Source: Gordonia desulfuricans NBRC 100010
GTDB lineage: Bacteria > Actinomycetota > Actinomycetes > Mycobacteriales > Mycobacteriaceae
Direction: 5' to 3'
Length of the DNA stretch: 64,000 nucleotides
Assembly: GCF_001485495.1 (NCBI RefSeq)
Contig: NZ_BCNF01000012.1
Coordinates: forward strand, 62,001-126,000
A program made the translations under genes and the position numbers. The stretch's first letter is position 1, and the number at the start of each line of letters is the position of its first letter. This document shows positions 56,196-64,000 of the stretch, piece by piece. The notes beneath the pieces are model-generated. The model ran no database searches, was not told the origin of the DNA, and worked only from the letters and a program-made list of their open reading frames with translations.

Positions 56196-59100
56196 TCACA
56201 CCTGTCGGACCGGTGCACCTCGCCGCGCGATCTCGACCACCTCGTCCTCGGTCGGCGGGCTGTGAGGATGGTGACTCAGACTCAAAGGTGTCGCGACCTT
56301 GGTGAAACGGCCACCGTCGACCGCGGCATAGAACGTGCCGGCAGGCAAGCGCCCGACGTCGGAGATCTGACTGCCCTTTCGCGCCGCGAGTTCTTTGGCG
56401 TTGTTGATCTGGGTCGGGTGGTTGAGCAGACCGATGAACTGGGTGGCCGCGTTGCCCGACACCCGGTTGCTGATCCCCGTCGGCGATTGCGTCGCGAAGA
56501 TCATTCCCAAGCCGTACTTGCGTGCCTGGGAGGCGAGCGCGAGCGTACTGCTGGTGGCTGTTGTGGTGCCGGTCGCCGGCGCGAAGTTCTGGGCCTCGTC
56601 CATGACCAGTAGTCCGCCCAGCGGTCGGTCGGCAGCCGGGTGCTTCTTGATCCAGGCGAACAGTGCCATCTGCAGTTGTCCGACGAAGTTCGCTGCCGGT
56701 CCCTGTCCACCGAGCCCGGCCAGGTTGATCACCGAGACCCGCGCCCGGTAGCCCGGAGAGGGCGTAAGGAGCACGCCGGGGTCGGCGGGGGCGGCGTCGC
56801 CGCCGAATATGGGGTCGTTGGCCATCGATGCCTTCAGGTTCTCGGCGAGGTCGGCGGCGAGTTTGGGTGCATCGGACAGGTTGCTGACACTGTCCGGGAG
56901 TTCTTCCAACATCGCGATGAACCCCCGCATGCTGCTCCCGCCGCCACGCGCGAACGCGGCCATGGTCTGCCGGAGCACGGCTTCGTAGTGGGACGAACGA
57001 TTCGAGCGCCCGGTGATCGCTTTGGGTGTCAGCGCGCCTACTGCGGAATCGACTGCGGCGTTGAACTCGTCGGTCCCCTCGGCCAGGGAGGGGAAGTCGG
57101 GCAGCGGTTGAAAACTGAGCGGTCGACCCGAGTTTCGTCCCGGCGTGAACACCACGACCTCGGTCTGGTCGAAATAGGTGTCGGCCAACGCACGATCTTC
57201 GGGCGCCCAGGGCCGGGGATCGTCCTCGGGCCAGGGAGTGCCCAGGCGCGAGAGGTCGTTGTTGATGTCCAGCACGATCGATGAAACACCTTGGAGCGCT
57301 GCCTCTTCGACGATCCTGCGGATGAGGACGGTCTTGCCGGAACCGGAGCCGGCGAAGATCGCGGCATGCTTGCGCAGCGCGAGGAGGGGGATGGTCAAGG
57401 GTTCGTCGTTCGTGACGCGTCGCCCGATCGTCAATACCCCGGACGCACCCGACGGCCGCAAGACGGGTGCGGCGGTCGGCGCTGGTGCGGCCTGCGCTGA
57501 TGAAGGGGCCGGAGGCGTCGCCCGAGCGGCGTGTTCCGGATGGTGGTCTCGCGTCGGGGATGCAGGTGCAGGCGGGAACGAGGTCGAGGCCGGGGCGGGG
57601 TGGGAGTCCTCGGTCTCGCGCGTGAACCCGAGGATCACGGTCAGACAATCGATCTCGCCGGCGGGATGTCGAGCAGCGGTCCATTCCCGAAACATCGGTG
57701 CACCCTCGGACCGCATCTGGGTCAAGGCCATTAGACGCCGGATATCGTCCTCCGACCATGAGATGACTCGTCCGCCACGTGAGTTCAGCTCGTTGACCAT
57801 CTGTGCGGTCTTCGGCCCGGAGGGCCAGTCGCTGCGGCGCAACACCACGAGGCTGCGTTCGATCCGGCCCAAGCTGAGGCCGGCGGCCGTTGTCGCAGCT
57901 GCGAGCTTTGTCTGGACCGAGCGTGCATGGGTTGCAGCGATCGCCCGGAAGCTCCACGACTGCTCGATGTCACGATGCTGATCGATGATCTGTCGGATCT
58001 TGGCGTGCAGTACCGGCTTCGATCCTGGCTTGGGATCCAGCTGCCAGTTCTCCGCTCCGTCAGGGAGCGCTTCGATCCAGGCGGCGAGCCCTGCCTGCAA
58101 GAGGGACGGCACCACCTGGTCTTCGGACTGGGGCACCAGGGCGGGAAGAGGGTCGACACTCTTGATGAGTTCTGCGTACCGCTGGTCGAGTGATGCGAAT
58201 TCGGGCCGGTCGGAAATGTCGTTGGCGGGGGCGGCGGCAGAGTCCCGAGGAAGGACCCCATCAGCGGTCGATGTCCGGGCTGCCGCGGCGGCTGCGGCAG
58301 TGTCTTGGGTCGTCACCGTGCCGGCAAAGCTGGTGATCTCGTCGAAGACGTCTGTGCGTAACATCTTCCCGATCTGTCGATCGACGGTGATCATGAGCTC
58401 GCGTGGTGTGTAGTCGACGGCGTCGACAAAGGCCGTGTCGGTTACCGGCCATGTCGAGAACAGCGGCCGGAAATCAACCTCCGCGAATCCCCGAGCGAAG
58501 CGCTTGCTCAAGAGCAAGCGGCCGAAATCTGCCGATGTGGGGCGCTGCAGAGCGGGTGGCTGTCGGAAACGGTCCACTGCCGAACGCATCACATGGCTCT
58601 CGAGGTACTGCCACGCTGCGGTGATACACGAGACGACGGTCGCAGTGCGACTAAGGTTGTCGCGCAACGACATCAGGTCGTGCGCGAGCTGCTCGACGAT
58701 GGACTTCTCCTCGCCGTGGGTGGCATTCTTGCCGGCCTCGATCAGGGTGTCGATCTGATCGACGGCAAGCACGGCGGCACCGTCGAAGGCGACGATTCGT
58801 GAGATGTTCTGGACGATCTCCTGATATCCCAATTGTGCGTTGCGGATTCCCCATTCGGCCAATTCCTGGGCGTCCTCGACATCGAGATGGAGAAAGGCCT
58901 CCCCCAGGTCGCGTGCGTCGAAATCGTCGGAAGCAGTGAGGACGAGTGCCCGAAGGATGTGTTGCGAGCGACGTCGATGACGGGGATGCCTCGAGTACAC
59001 GCCGTGGACTAGTGCCTCGAGAGCTTTCGGCGTGAGGGGTGCGTCGCCTGTGACCGCACGGCGAGACGCGTCGTCCAGTTCGGCATCTTGTGCGAGACGA

Positions 59101-59483
59101 TCGATCAGTTGGACCAGCTGCGAGCGATGCGTCGGGGTCGGACGAGCGAGGTCCTCGAGGATTGCGACCGTCGCAGACTTCCAGAAATTGGTGCCGTCGA
59201 GGAGCTTGACGAGAAAGAAATAGCCGCCGTCGGATTGGACCCGCTCACGGACCTGGCCGAGGAGATGCGTCTTGCCGGAGCCTGCCGGGCCCCGGACGGC
59301 GACACCGATCGGACTGCCCGACGCAGACCGCTTGGCATCGCCGTAGACGCGCATCACCTCGTCGAGGGTTTGTTCGTGGAGTCCGCCGACGTGCAGCGAT
59401 GCGCCGGCACCCCACACGTCGTCGGGGGTATCGGCCCAGTCGAGTCGGATCGATTCGAGGGCGCGCCGAATATCGTTGTCCAT
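56196..59483 (-). CDS. Tandem ATPase: N-terminal AAA-type plus C-terminal HerA-like motor
   Basis: 1,095 residues, ATG 59483 in a TGATG overlap with the winged-helix gene, GAGGAGG upstream. The N-terminal ATPase has Walker A GPAGSGKTH (residues 65-73) and Walker B VLAVDQID (238-245). A middle region of about 300 residues (QLDPKPGSKPVLHAKIRQI, …VVLRRSDWPSGPKTAQM) is not recognised, followed by a Pro/Ala linker near 630-680. The C-terminal ATPase has AGSGSGKT (711-718), a QLQMAL segment, Walker B LLVMDEAQNF (to 967) and FATQSP (996-1001), the HerA/FtsK/TraG pattern of ring-shaped DNA pumps. It should work with the winged-helix and nuclease proteins encoded just upstream. Confidence 0.9.
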   Translation of the reverse strand: MDNDIRRALESIRLDWADTPDDVWGAGASLHVGGLHEQTLDEVMRVYGDAKRSASGSPIGVAVRGPAGSGKTHLLGQVRERVQSDGGYFFLVKLLDGTNFWKSATVAILEDLARPTPTHRSQLVQLIDRLAQDAELDDASRRAVTGDAPLTPKALEALVHGVYSRHPRHRRRSQHILRALVLTASDDFDARDLGEAFLHLDVEDAQELAEWGIRNAQLGYQEIVQNISRIVAFDGAAVLAVDQIDTLIEAGKNATHGEEKSIVEQLAHDLMSLRDNLSRTATVVSCITAAWQYLESHVMRSAVDRFRQPPALQRPTSADFGRLLLSKRFARGFAEVDFRPLFSTWPVTDTAFVDAVDYTPRELMITVDRQIGKMLRTDVFDEITSFAGTVTTQDTAAAAAAARTSTADGVLPRDSAAAPANDISDRPEFASLDQRYAELIKSVDPLPALVPQSEDQVVPSLLQAGLAAWIEALPDGAENWQLDPKPGSKPVLHAKIRQIIDQHRDIEQSWSFRAIAATHARSVQTKLAAATTAAGLSLGRIERSLVVLRRSDWPSGPKTAQMVNELNSRGGRVISWSEDDIRRLMALTQMRSEGAPMFREWTAARHPAGEIDCLTVILGFTRETEDSHPAPASTSFPPAPASPTRDHHPEHAARATPPAPSSAQAAPAPTAAPVLRPSGASGVLTIGRRVTNDEPLTIPLLALRKHAAIFAGSGSGKTVLIRRIVEEAALQGVSSIVLDINNDLSRLGTPWPEDDPRPWAPEDRALADTYFDQTEVVVFTPGRNSGRPLSFQPLPDFPSLAEGTDEFNAAVDSAVGALTPKAITGRSNRSSHYEAVLRQTMAAFARGGGSSMRGFIAMLEELPDSVSNLSDAPKLAADLAENLKASMANDPIFGGDAAPADPGVLLTPSPGYRARVSVINLAGLGGQGPAANFVGQLQMALFAWIKKHPAADRPLGGLLVMDEAQNFAPATGTTTATSSTLALASQARKYGLGMIFATQSPTGISNRVSGNAATQFIGLLNHPTQINNAKELAARKGSQISDVGRLPAGTFYAAVDGGRFTKVATPLSLSHHPHSPPTEDEVVEIARRGAPVRQV

Positions 59484-60184
59484 CAGTCCTCCTCGAGGGA
59501 AAGCAGATGGCATGGTTGAGTACCGACCAGCACGGCCGCAGCACGCTCGGCGTCGGTCAGCAACGCCTGGTCCTCCTGCGGGATCAGGCTGACACCCGGT
59601 CGGCGCTGCAGCGTGACAAGTGCCGTGTCGAGGTCGGTTCGGACGATGCCGTCGAGAGCCGCGCGGATATCGCGAACGCTGACCAATGCACCGGGCCGCG
59701 GCGCGATTCGGTGATATGCCTCGATGACGCGCTCGATGAGGTCCCCCGGAGGTACTGCAGGGGTCGTGGGTTCGTTGTCGTCACCAGAGGCAGCGGTCGG
59801 TGTCGGCCGAGATTCCTCGACGTCATCACTGCGTCGAGGTCGGCCGAAAACCTCATGCAGGCGGAGATCCTCATCGCCAAGGTATCGACCCACAGCGTCG
59901 AGGACGGTGTACAGCGCGCGAATCGGCGGCAGCGACCGCGCGGGGGGACCATCGCGCAGTTCGGCCGCGCACCACACCCACCCGCGGTCGGTGAGGGTGT
60001 GGAACAACGCATTTCTTGCTCCCTTCCGCACCTCGATCAGGCCATGTCCGACGAGCACCGCGCGATCTGGCCTTTTCGGTTCGGGTGCCACCGCTTTGAT
60101 CTCCGGCGTGGACATCTCCCGTGATTCGGCCATCAGCACAAACATCACTGCACTCTGGCTGGGCGTCAACTTCGGGTGGTCCAC
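59483..60184 (-). CDS. Winged-helix protein of the ATPase-nuclease operon
   Basis: 233 residues, GTG 60184 with AGGGAG 7 nt upstream. The start lies inside the last 19 bp of the nuclease gene. Residues about 5-70 (LTPSQSAVMFVLMAESREMSTPEI…GLIEVRKGARNALFHTLTDRGW) form a MarR-like winged helix. The middle is acidic and variable. Residues about 150-225 (LIERVIEAYHRIAPRPGALVSVRDIRAALDGI…DTALVTLQRRPGVSLIPQEDQALL) look like a second winged helix. It probably binds DNA or couples nuclease to motor. No homologue of known function is recognised. Confidence 0.8.
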   Translation of the reverse strand: MDHPKLTPSQSAVMFVLMAESREMSTPEIKAVAPEPKRPDRAVLVGHGLIEVRKGARNALFHTLTDRGWVWCAAELRDGPPARSLPPIRALYTVLDAVGRYLGDEDLRLHEVFGRPRRSDDVEESRPTPTAASGDDNEPTTPAVPPGDLIERVIEAYHRIAPRPGALVSVRDIRAALDGIVRTDLDTALVTLQRRPGVSLIPQEDQALLTDAERAAAVLVGTQPCHLLSLEED

Positions 60185-61569
60185 TGGTGCTCCCTGCTTC
60201 CTGTCGGGTGGTCGTCGTCGGTATGTCGGGCTTCGATCATCTCGCGGAGCTCTGCTGCTACGAGATCCGCGTCTGCGAGAACCTGCTCGTTGGTGTAGCG
60301 CAGCACCAGATAGCCATGGCGTTGCAGCATGTTGTCGCGCGCCCGATCCCGCGCGTACTTTCCGGGTCGGCGGTGGTCGGCCCCGTCGACCTCGACGACG
60401 ATTCGCTCGGCTGTCCACATGAGATCGACGATGATGCTCGGGGTGAGTGGATCGAGGTCGTCCGGCGCACGATTCCACCGGCGATCCTGTGCCCAGCGTT
60501 GCCGACTGAGCGAGGCTTCCAGCGCCTGCTCGGCGGCGCTGTGTGGTGCTGGTGCGCCGGTTGGCCGTGATACCGACAAGACCGGCGGCGTTGTTTCGGT
60601 GTGCGCGGGCTCGGTGATGGCGGTTTGACTCGCCGTCGCATCCTGTTGGATGTCGGCTGCTGTCGATCGCAGCCGGAGAACGGGTACCCGCTCGACGGCG
60701 GGCAGAGCATCGTCGGTCAGCCACACGGTCAGCCGACCGTGGTAGGCCAGCCATTCGCACGCGGTCACGGCTGCGTGTTGCGCATCTGCAGACAGGTCAC
60801 CACTTGCTCGGATCGCAAGCACCACGTCGGGCCGTCCATATGCGTGACGAAGTAGGTCGACCAGACCTGTGGCCCGGAGTTCGGCGGCGGGATGGCGCCG
60901 GGGCCGGGTGCCGGCCGCCGCCGAACGGGCCAGCTCGACGGTCACCGCAGGGCTCAATCTGCTCGACGAGCACAGTTCACGGGCAGCGGACTGGGCATCG
61001 GAGACATCCCAGAGCTGTCCAGGTGCGCCGCCAGGGAGCCACGAAGGGAACAACGCGATCAGAATGAGTTCGAGTGCGTCGAGGACCTCGGATGCCACGG
61101 CATGCGCCGAGCGGTCATCAGGCCCCCGATAGTCGAGTATCACCGGAAGGTCTGGTGCGACCTGATCCACGAGCTGGTCCAGAGCGTCCCCGGTGACGTC
61201 GTTCAGTCGGACGACATGTCCCGGACGGACTGCGGCACGGATCGGTGGCCGCGTCGCATCGTTCATCGAGCTGAATATATCCGTCGGCGCCGACGAATGA
61301 GACACGAGCGGATCCGGTGGAACGACGGAAGTGTCATCGCGTCCCTCGGATGGCAGATCTCTCACCGTGTCGGATCCGCGAGATCGCGTCAGGAGTCGAA
61401 GTGTGACCGGGGGGATGGCGACGAGTGAGATCACGGTCTCGGCGCCGACGAAAGGTTCGCCCGACGCCGACCCCGAATGCGGCATGAGACGAGCGCATCT
61501 CAGCCAGAGCTCGCGCTCGAGGCGATCTGCGATGCGGGTGCGGATCGCATGGTGTGGTGCACTCGACAT
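60166..61569 (-). CDS. DUF559/Vsr-like PD-(D/E)XK nuclease protein
   Basis: 467 residues, ATG 61569 with GAGG-type signal upstream. The C-terminal 90 residues read IIVDLMWTAERIVVEVDGADH (Asp382, Glu393, Asp395, His399), then YARDRARDNMLQRHGYLVLRYTNEQVL, the Vsr/DUF559 endonuclease pattern with intact catalytic acids. The first 360 residues are not recognised: an alpha/beta part (PVILDYRGPDDR; VVLAIRASGDLS; GRLTVWLTDDAL) and a Thr/Pro-rich linker. It is first in the three-gene operon and overlaps the winged-helix gene by 19 bp. A DNA-cutting role is inferred from the domain. Confidence 0.85.
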   Translation of the reverse strand: MSSAPHHAIRTRIADRLERELWLRCARLMPHSGSASGEPFVGAETVISLVAIPPVTLRLLTRSRGSDTVRDLPSEGRDDTSVVPPDPLVSHSSAPTDIFSSMNDATRPPIRAAVRPGHVVRLNDVTGDALDQLVDQVAPDLPVILDYRGPDDRSAHAVASEVLDALELILIALFPSWLPGGAPGQLWDVSDAQSAARELCSSSRLSPAVTVELARSAAAGTRPRRHPAAELRATGLVDLLRHAYGRPDVVLAIRASGDLSADAQHAAVTACEWLAYHGRLTVWLTDDALPAVERVPVLRLRSTAADIQQDATASQTAITEPAHTETTPPVLSVSRPTGAPAPHSAAEQALEASLSRQRWAQDRRWNRAPDDLDPLTPSIIVDLMWTAERIVVEVDGADHRRPGKYARDRARDNMLQRHGYLVLRYTNEQVLADADLVAAELREMIEARHTDDDHPTGSREHQWTTRS

Positions 61570-62225
61570 GGGATTGCCTCGACGATCGTCGGTGTCCGAC
61601 GATAGCGATGATCGGGACCAGCACGCACGGTCTGCGGCCTCGTATCCACGGCAGCAGCGACACCGTGGGCGCCGACTGCGCGGACAACCCCCGACCCGTC
61701 ATCAAGATGACGGACTGCACGCCGCTGCACAAGTTGGTGTCGGCGAGCGAGAACGCAGCCTGGACCGCAATGGCGCACGCGCGTATGCCGGTCGGCCCGG
61801 GTTGGAGCCGCCCCGAGACTCGGGTTCGACAACGTTGCAACATCGGCGTGGTGCTGATGAACACGCCGGCCAGGCTCGCCTGGCCACCGCGAACCCGTAC
61901 GCATCGAGGTCTCAGAAGTGCTGTCCTGGCGAGCTTTTGGCCAAAAAGCCCGTACGAGCGACGAGGAGTTCACCCGGGGAGCGCAGATCTGGAGCTTGAG
62001 TCACGAACTCCCGCAGCACTTTTGCGGTCTCCTGGGGCGACGGAGCTCATCGGAAGTCCGTCAATGACGCTCACCCGATGCCCATCGACGTGGCTCCCTG
62101 GCCCTGTGTCTCGACGATCGGTCCTGCCCGTCAGCGAACCAGGCTCGTACTTGAGCCGGCGACCGCCGGTGGCGCCCTGAATATCGATACCTCTCCGCTA
62201 CCGCTTCCGGGTCCGGAGGGTGAGA
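61570..62225. other. Gene-poor stretch with a possible decayed coding remnant
   Basis: No intact gene is supported. On the minus strand two adjoining frames look protein-like: a segment GIDIQGATGGRRLKYEPG…VSVIDGLPMSS (about 62185-62045) and, one frame over, ETAKVLREFVTQAPDLRSPG…GFLAKSSPGQHF ending at a TGA at 61914-61912. They may be one broken gene downstream of the TetR gene; I do not recognise it. A 12-bp palindrome TTTTGGCCAAAA lies at 61935-61946. Confidence 0.35.
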
Positions 62226-62825
62226 TCACCGGTCGGGTGAACTCGTGACCGCGTGGACTGCCGCGACCAGAGCTTCTCGGTGGCCGGCGAGCCGTTCAGC
62301 GGAGCCGTCGGGTTCGGAGGCGAGTGTACGGAGCGCGGGGGAGGCGTTGGCCCACGATGTCGCGATCGCGACGACCAGTGCCAACAGGTCGGCCGGATCG
62401 CGTCGGTTGGTGATCACTCCGGCCTGTTGGGCCGCGGCGATGGCAGCGACCTTCGGTCGATAGGTTTCGATCTCGTCGCGACTGGCCTCGGGGCGTTCGA
62501 GCTGTGCCCACACGGTCAGTCGAAGCGTGCTCGGGTGTCGGAGAAGGTAGTCGAACAACCGCCCCGCGTAGTCGCCGAGGTCATCGGCCGTGAACGGGAC
62601 CGTCTGTGCCATCTCCGACAACGCGTGGGTGACCACGACGTCGAACAACTCGGCCTTGTTGCCGAAATGTGCATAGATCGAGCGCTTGTTGGCTGCTGCG
62701 GACTCGGCGATCCGGTCCACCCGTGCACCGGCCAGCCCGAAGTGGGCGAACTCTTCGACACCCGCAGCGAGGATACGGGCCTTGGTAGCGGTCGCATCGG
62801 GCGGCACCCGATCACAATAACGCAC
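62226..62825 (-). CDS. TetR family transcriptional regulator
   Basis: 199 residues using GTG 62825 (AAAGGG 9 nt upstream); TTG 62834 and GTG 62807 are alternatives. The HTH is KARILAAGVEEFAHFGLAGARVDRIAESAAANKRSIYAHFGNKAELF. The C-terminal domain has a helical TetR ligand-binding pattern. It diverges from the alcohol dehydrogenase gene with 100 bp between them that contain two small palindromes, so it probably controls that gene. Confidence 0.88.
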   Translation of the reverse strand: MRYCDRVPPDATATKARILAAGVEEFAHFGLAGARVDRIAESAAANKRSIYAHFGNKAELFDVVVTHALSEMAQTVPFTADDLGDYAGRLFDYLLRHPSTLRLTVWAQLERPEASRDEIETYRPKVAAIAAAQQAGVITNRRDPADLLALVVAIATSWANASPALRTLASEPDGSAERLAGHREALVAAVHAVTSSPDR

Positions 62826-62866
62826 CCTAACCAACCCTTTGTTGACGATCGGAGCTCATCGCGATA

Positions 62867-62889
62867 CGTTCTGAACGAACTAGATAGTT
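62867..62889. promoter_or_regulatory. Adjacent palindromes between TetR and dehydrogenase genes
   Basis: CGTTC-T-GAACG (62867-62877) directly followed by AACTA-GA-TAGTT (62878-62889). Either could be the TetR operator; they lie 42-64 bp before the regulator start on one side and 37-59 bp before the dehydrogenase on the other. Confidence 0.4.
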
Positions 62890-62925
62890 ACATTCCGGAT
62901 CGGCCCCGTTGGACAGAGGTTTGCG

Positions 62926-63948
62926 ATGAAGGCGATTGTGATGACAGGTGCCGGAGAACCCTGGCAGGTTCACGAGCTGCCGATCCCCACCATCGAGCCG
63001 GGCCAGGTACTGGTCAAGGTGCTTGCGTCGGGGATGTGCTACACCGACGTGTGGGCGACCGAGGGATACGGCGGCGACATCTATCCGCAGACTCCCGGGC
63101 ACGAGGTCGTGGGGGAGATCGTCGACGTCGGTGCGGGAGTGCACGGGCGGCAGGTCGGGGATCGCGTGGGAACGACGTGGGTTCAGCAGGCGTGTGGTCG
63201 TTGCGACTACTGCTTGCAGAACCGGCCGTTGAGCGGCCAGACCGCAATGAACTGTGTGAGTCCTCGAACCACGGGCTTCGCAGCGCAGGGCGGGCACGCC
63301 GAGTACGTCGCGGTCGCTGCCGAAGGAACGGTCCTGCTGCCCGACGGACTGGACTACGTCGATGCCGCCCCGATGATGTGCGCCGGGTACACCACGTGGA
63401 GTGGTCTGCGGGATGCCGCGCTGCGGCCTCGGGAACGAATCGCGATCCTGGGTATCGGCGGGTTGGGGCACGTGGCCCTTCAGCTTGCTCACGCGACCGG
63501 ATTCGAGACGATCGCCATCACCCATTCTCCGGACAAGCGTGACCTGGCCCGGGGACTCGGCGCCGACCACGTCGTCGCCAACGGCACCGAACTCCGCGAC
63601 CTCGGCGGTGCGGATGTCCTGCTGGTCACCACGAATTCCTTCGATGCCGTCGAGGGAACCCTGGTGGGCCTACGCCCCAACGGCCGAGTGGTGGTCAGTG
63701 GGCTGGACTTCACACGGCCGTTTTCCATTCCCTCTGACGGAGTGCCGTTCCACATGATGCGCCACAGCGTCATCGGGTCCACACACGGCGGGCTGGACAA
63801 ACTGAGCGAAGTCCTCGCGCTCGCCGGAACCGGTGCGGTCAAGCCCATCACCGAGCAATTCGGCCTGGACGACGCGGCCGAGGCGTACGACCGCCTGAAG
63901 TCGGGAAAGTTGCGCTTCCGCGGCGTCTTCACTCCCGCCGTTCGCTGA
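62926..63948 (+). CDS. Zinc-dependent medium-chain alcohol dehydrogenase
   Basis: 340 residues, ATG 62926 with AGAGG upstream. Catalytic zinc ligands are Cys38 (SGMCYTD) and His59-Glu60 (PGHEVVGE). The structural-zinc lobe has Cys90, Cys93, Cys96 and then Cys110, a wider last spacing than the usual seven residues. The coenzyme loop is GIGGLG (176-181). It should oxidise an alcohol or reduce an aldehyde with NAD(P). Regulated, by inference, by the divergent TetR protein. 52 bp follow before the window ends. Confidence 0.92.
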   Translation: MKAIVMTGAGEPWQVHELPIPTIEPGQVLVKVLASGMCYTDVWATEGYGGDIYPQTPGHEVVGEIVDVGAGVHGRQVGDRVGTTWVQQACGRCDYCLQNRPLSGQTAMNCVSPRTTGFAAQGGHAEYVAVAAEGTVLLPDGLDYVDAAPMMCAGYTTWSGLRDAALRPRERIAILGIGGLGHVALQLAHATGFETIAITHSPDKRDLARGLGADHVVANGTELRDLGGADVLLVTTNSFDAVEGTLVGLRPNGRVVVSGLDFTRPFSIPSDGVPFHMMRHSVIGSTHGGLDKLSEVLALAGTGAVKPITEQFGLDDAAEAYDRLKSGKLRFRGVFTPAVR

Positions 63949-64000
63949 CCTCCACCCGGTGACGACGGACCTGCCCGCCCGCCTCGAGTACGGGCATCCC

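Noticed and set aside
61331-62180. Plus-strand open frames opposite and beside the nuclease gene
   Set aside because: Translations are Arg/Ser/Pro-rich with no recognisable motif and no ribosome-binding sites.
62826-62850. GGTTAGG-containing segment as an iron box
   Set aside because: Only 11 of 19 positions match the DtxR/IdeR consensus, close to what GC-neutral chance would give.

Overview
The window is high-GC actinobacterial DNA, most likely from a mycolic-acid-containing member of the Mycobacteriales/Corynebacteriales (Gordonia, Williamsia or Rhodococcus type). This is inferred from gene content: an MbtH protein with very large NRPSs, an MTB12-like lipoprotein, a hemophore-related secreted protein, a Ddn/DUF385-type F420 enzyme, the CE1758/CE1759 luciferase/FMN-reductase pair, a KstR-like box, DtxR/IdeR-like boxes, and an rplN-rplX-rplE-rpsN block detached from the rest of the S10/spc cluster. 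No genus can be fixed from the sequence alone.

Layout. (1) 1-33.6 kb: the 3' part of a giant non-ribosomal peptide synthetase locus. The first gene is cut by the left edge (at least 6,271 codons) and the second has 4,587 residues. Together they hold nine adenylation domains, two epimerases and a terminal thioesterase. mbtH and a small adenylation-like ORF follow. The cut between the two proteins falls inside module 6, between C and A, and is bridged by a 15-codon ORF with ATGA overlaps at both ends. Readable specificity codes are Thr (module 1) and Ser (modules 6 and 9); the other six are atypical. The first C domain is of the type that accepts a D-residue, so at least one more epimerising module lies upstream. 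(2) 33.6-40 kb: housekeeping and redox genes (DUF4190 protein, lipoprotein, luciferase-like monooxygenase with FMN reductase, Ddn-like protein), a 144-bp tandem repeat array, a pirin, and an acetoacetate-decarboxylase-like gene under a KstR-like box. (3) 40.2-43.8 kb: an overlapping response regulator / sensor kinase / membrane protein operon, followed by a stand-alone LuxR-type regulator behind two GC-rich palindromes. (4) 43.8-50.3 kb: CoA-transferase, amidohydrolase, a frameshifted enoyl-CoA hydratase, the rplN-rplX-rplE-rpsZ block with its own promoter and leader hairpin, and an SRPBCC gene. (5) 50.4-55.4 kb: thioesterase, hemophore-related protein, a divergent SDR/TetR pair with two operators, and a TerD-AIM24 fusion. 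(6) 55.4-61.6 kb: a DUF4262 gene and, upstream of it, a tightly overlapping three-gene operon encoding a PD-(D/E)XK (DUF559/Vsr-like) nuclease protein, a winged-helix protein and a tandem AAA/HerA-type ATPase. (7) 61.6-64 kb: a decayed stretch, a TetR regulator and a divergent zinc alcohol dehydrogenase.

The strongest candidate for an undescribed system is the nuclease / winged-helix / double-ATPase operon at 56196-61569. Its overlaps (19 bp and TGATG), nuclease and HerA-like motor suggest a DNA-processing or anti-invader machine, but its function is inference. The second point of interest is the intramodular split of the NRPS and its mini-ORF junction. Iron-box-like sites before mbtH and before the lipoprotein gene make a siderophore one possible product, unproven here.
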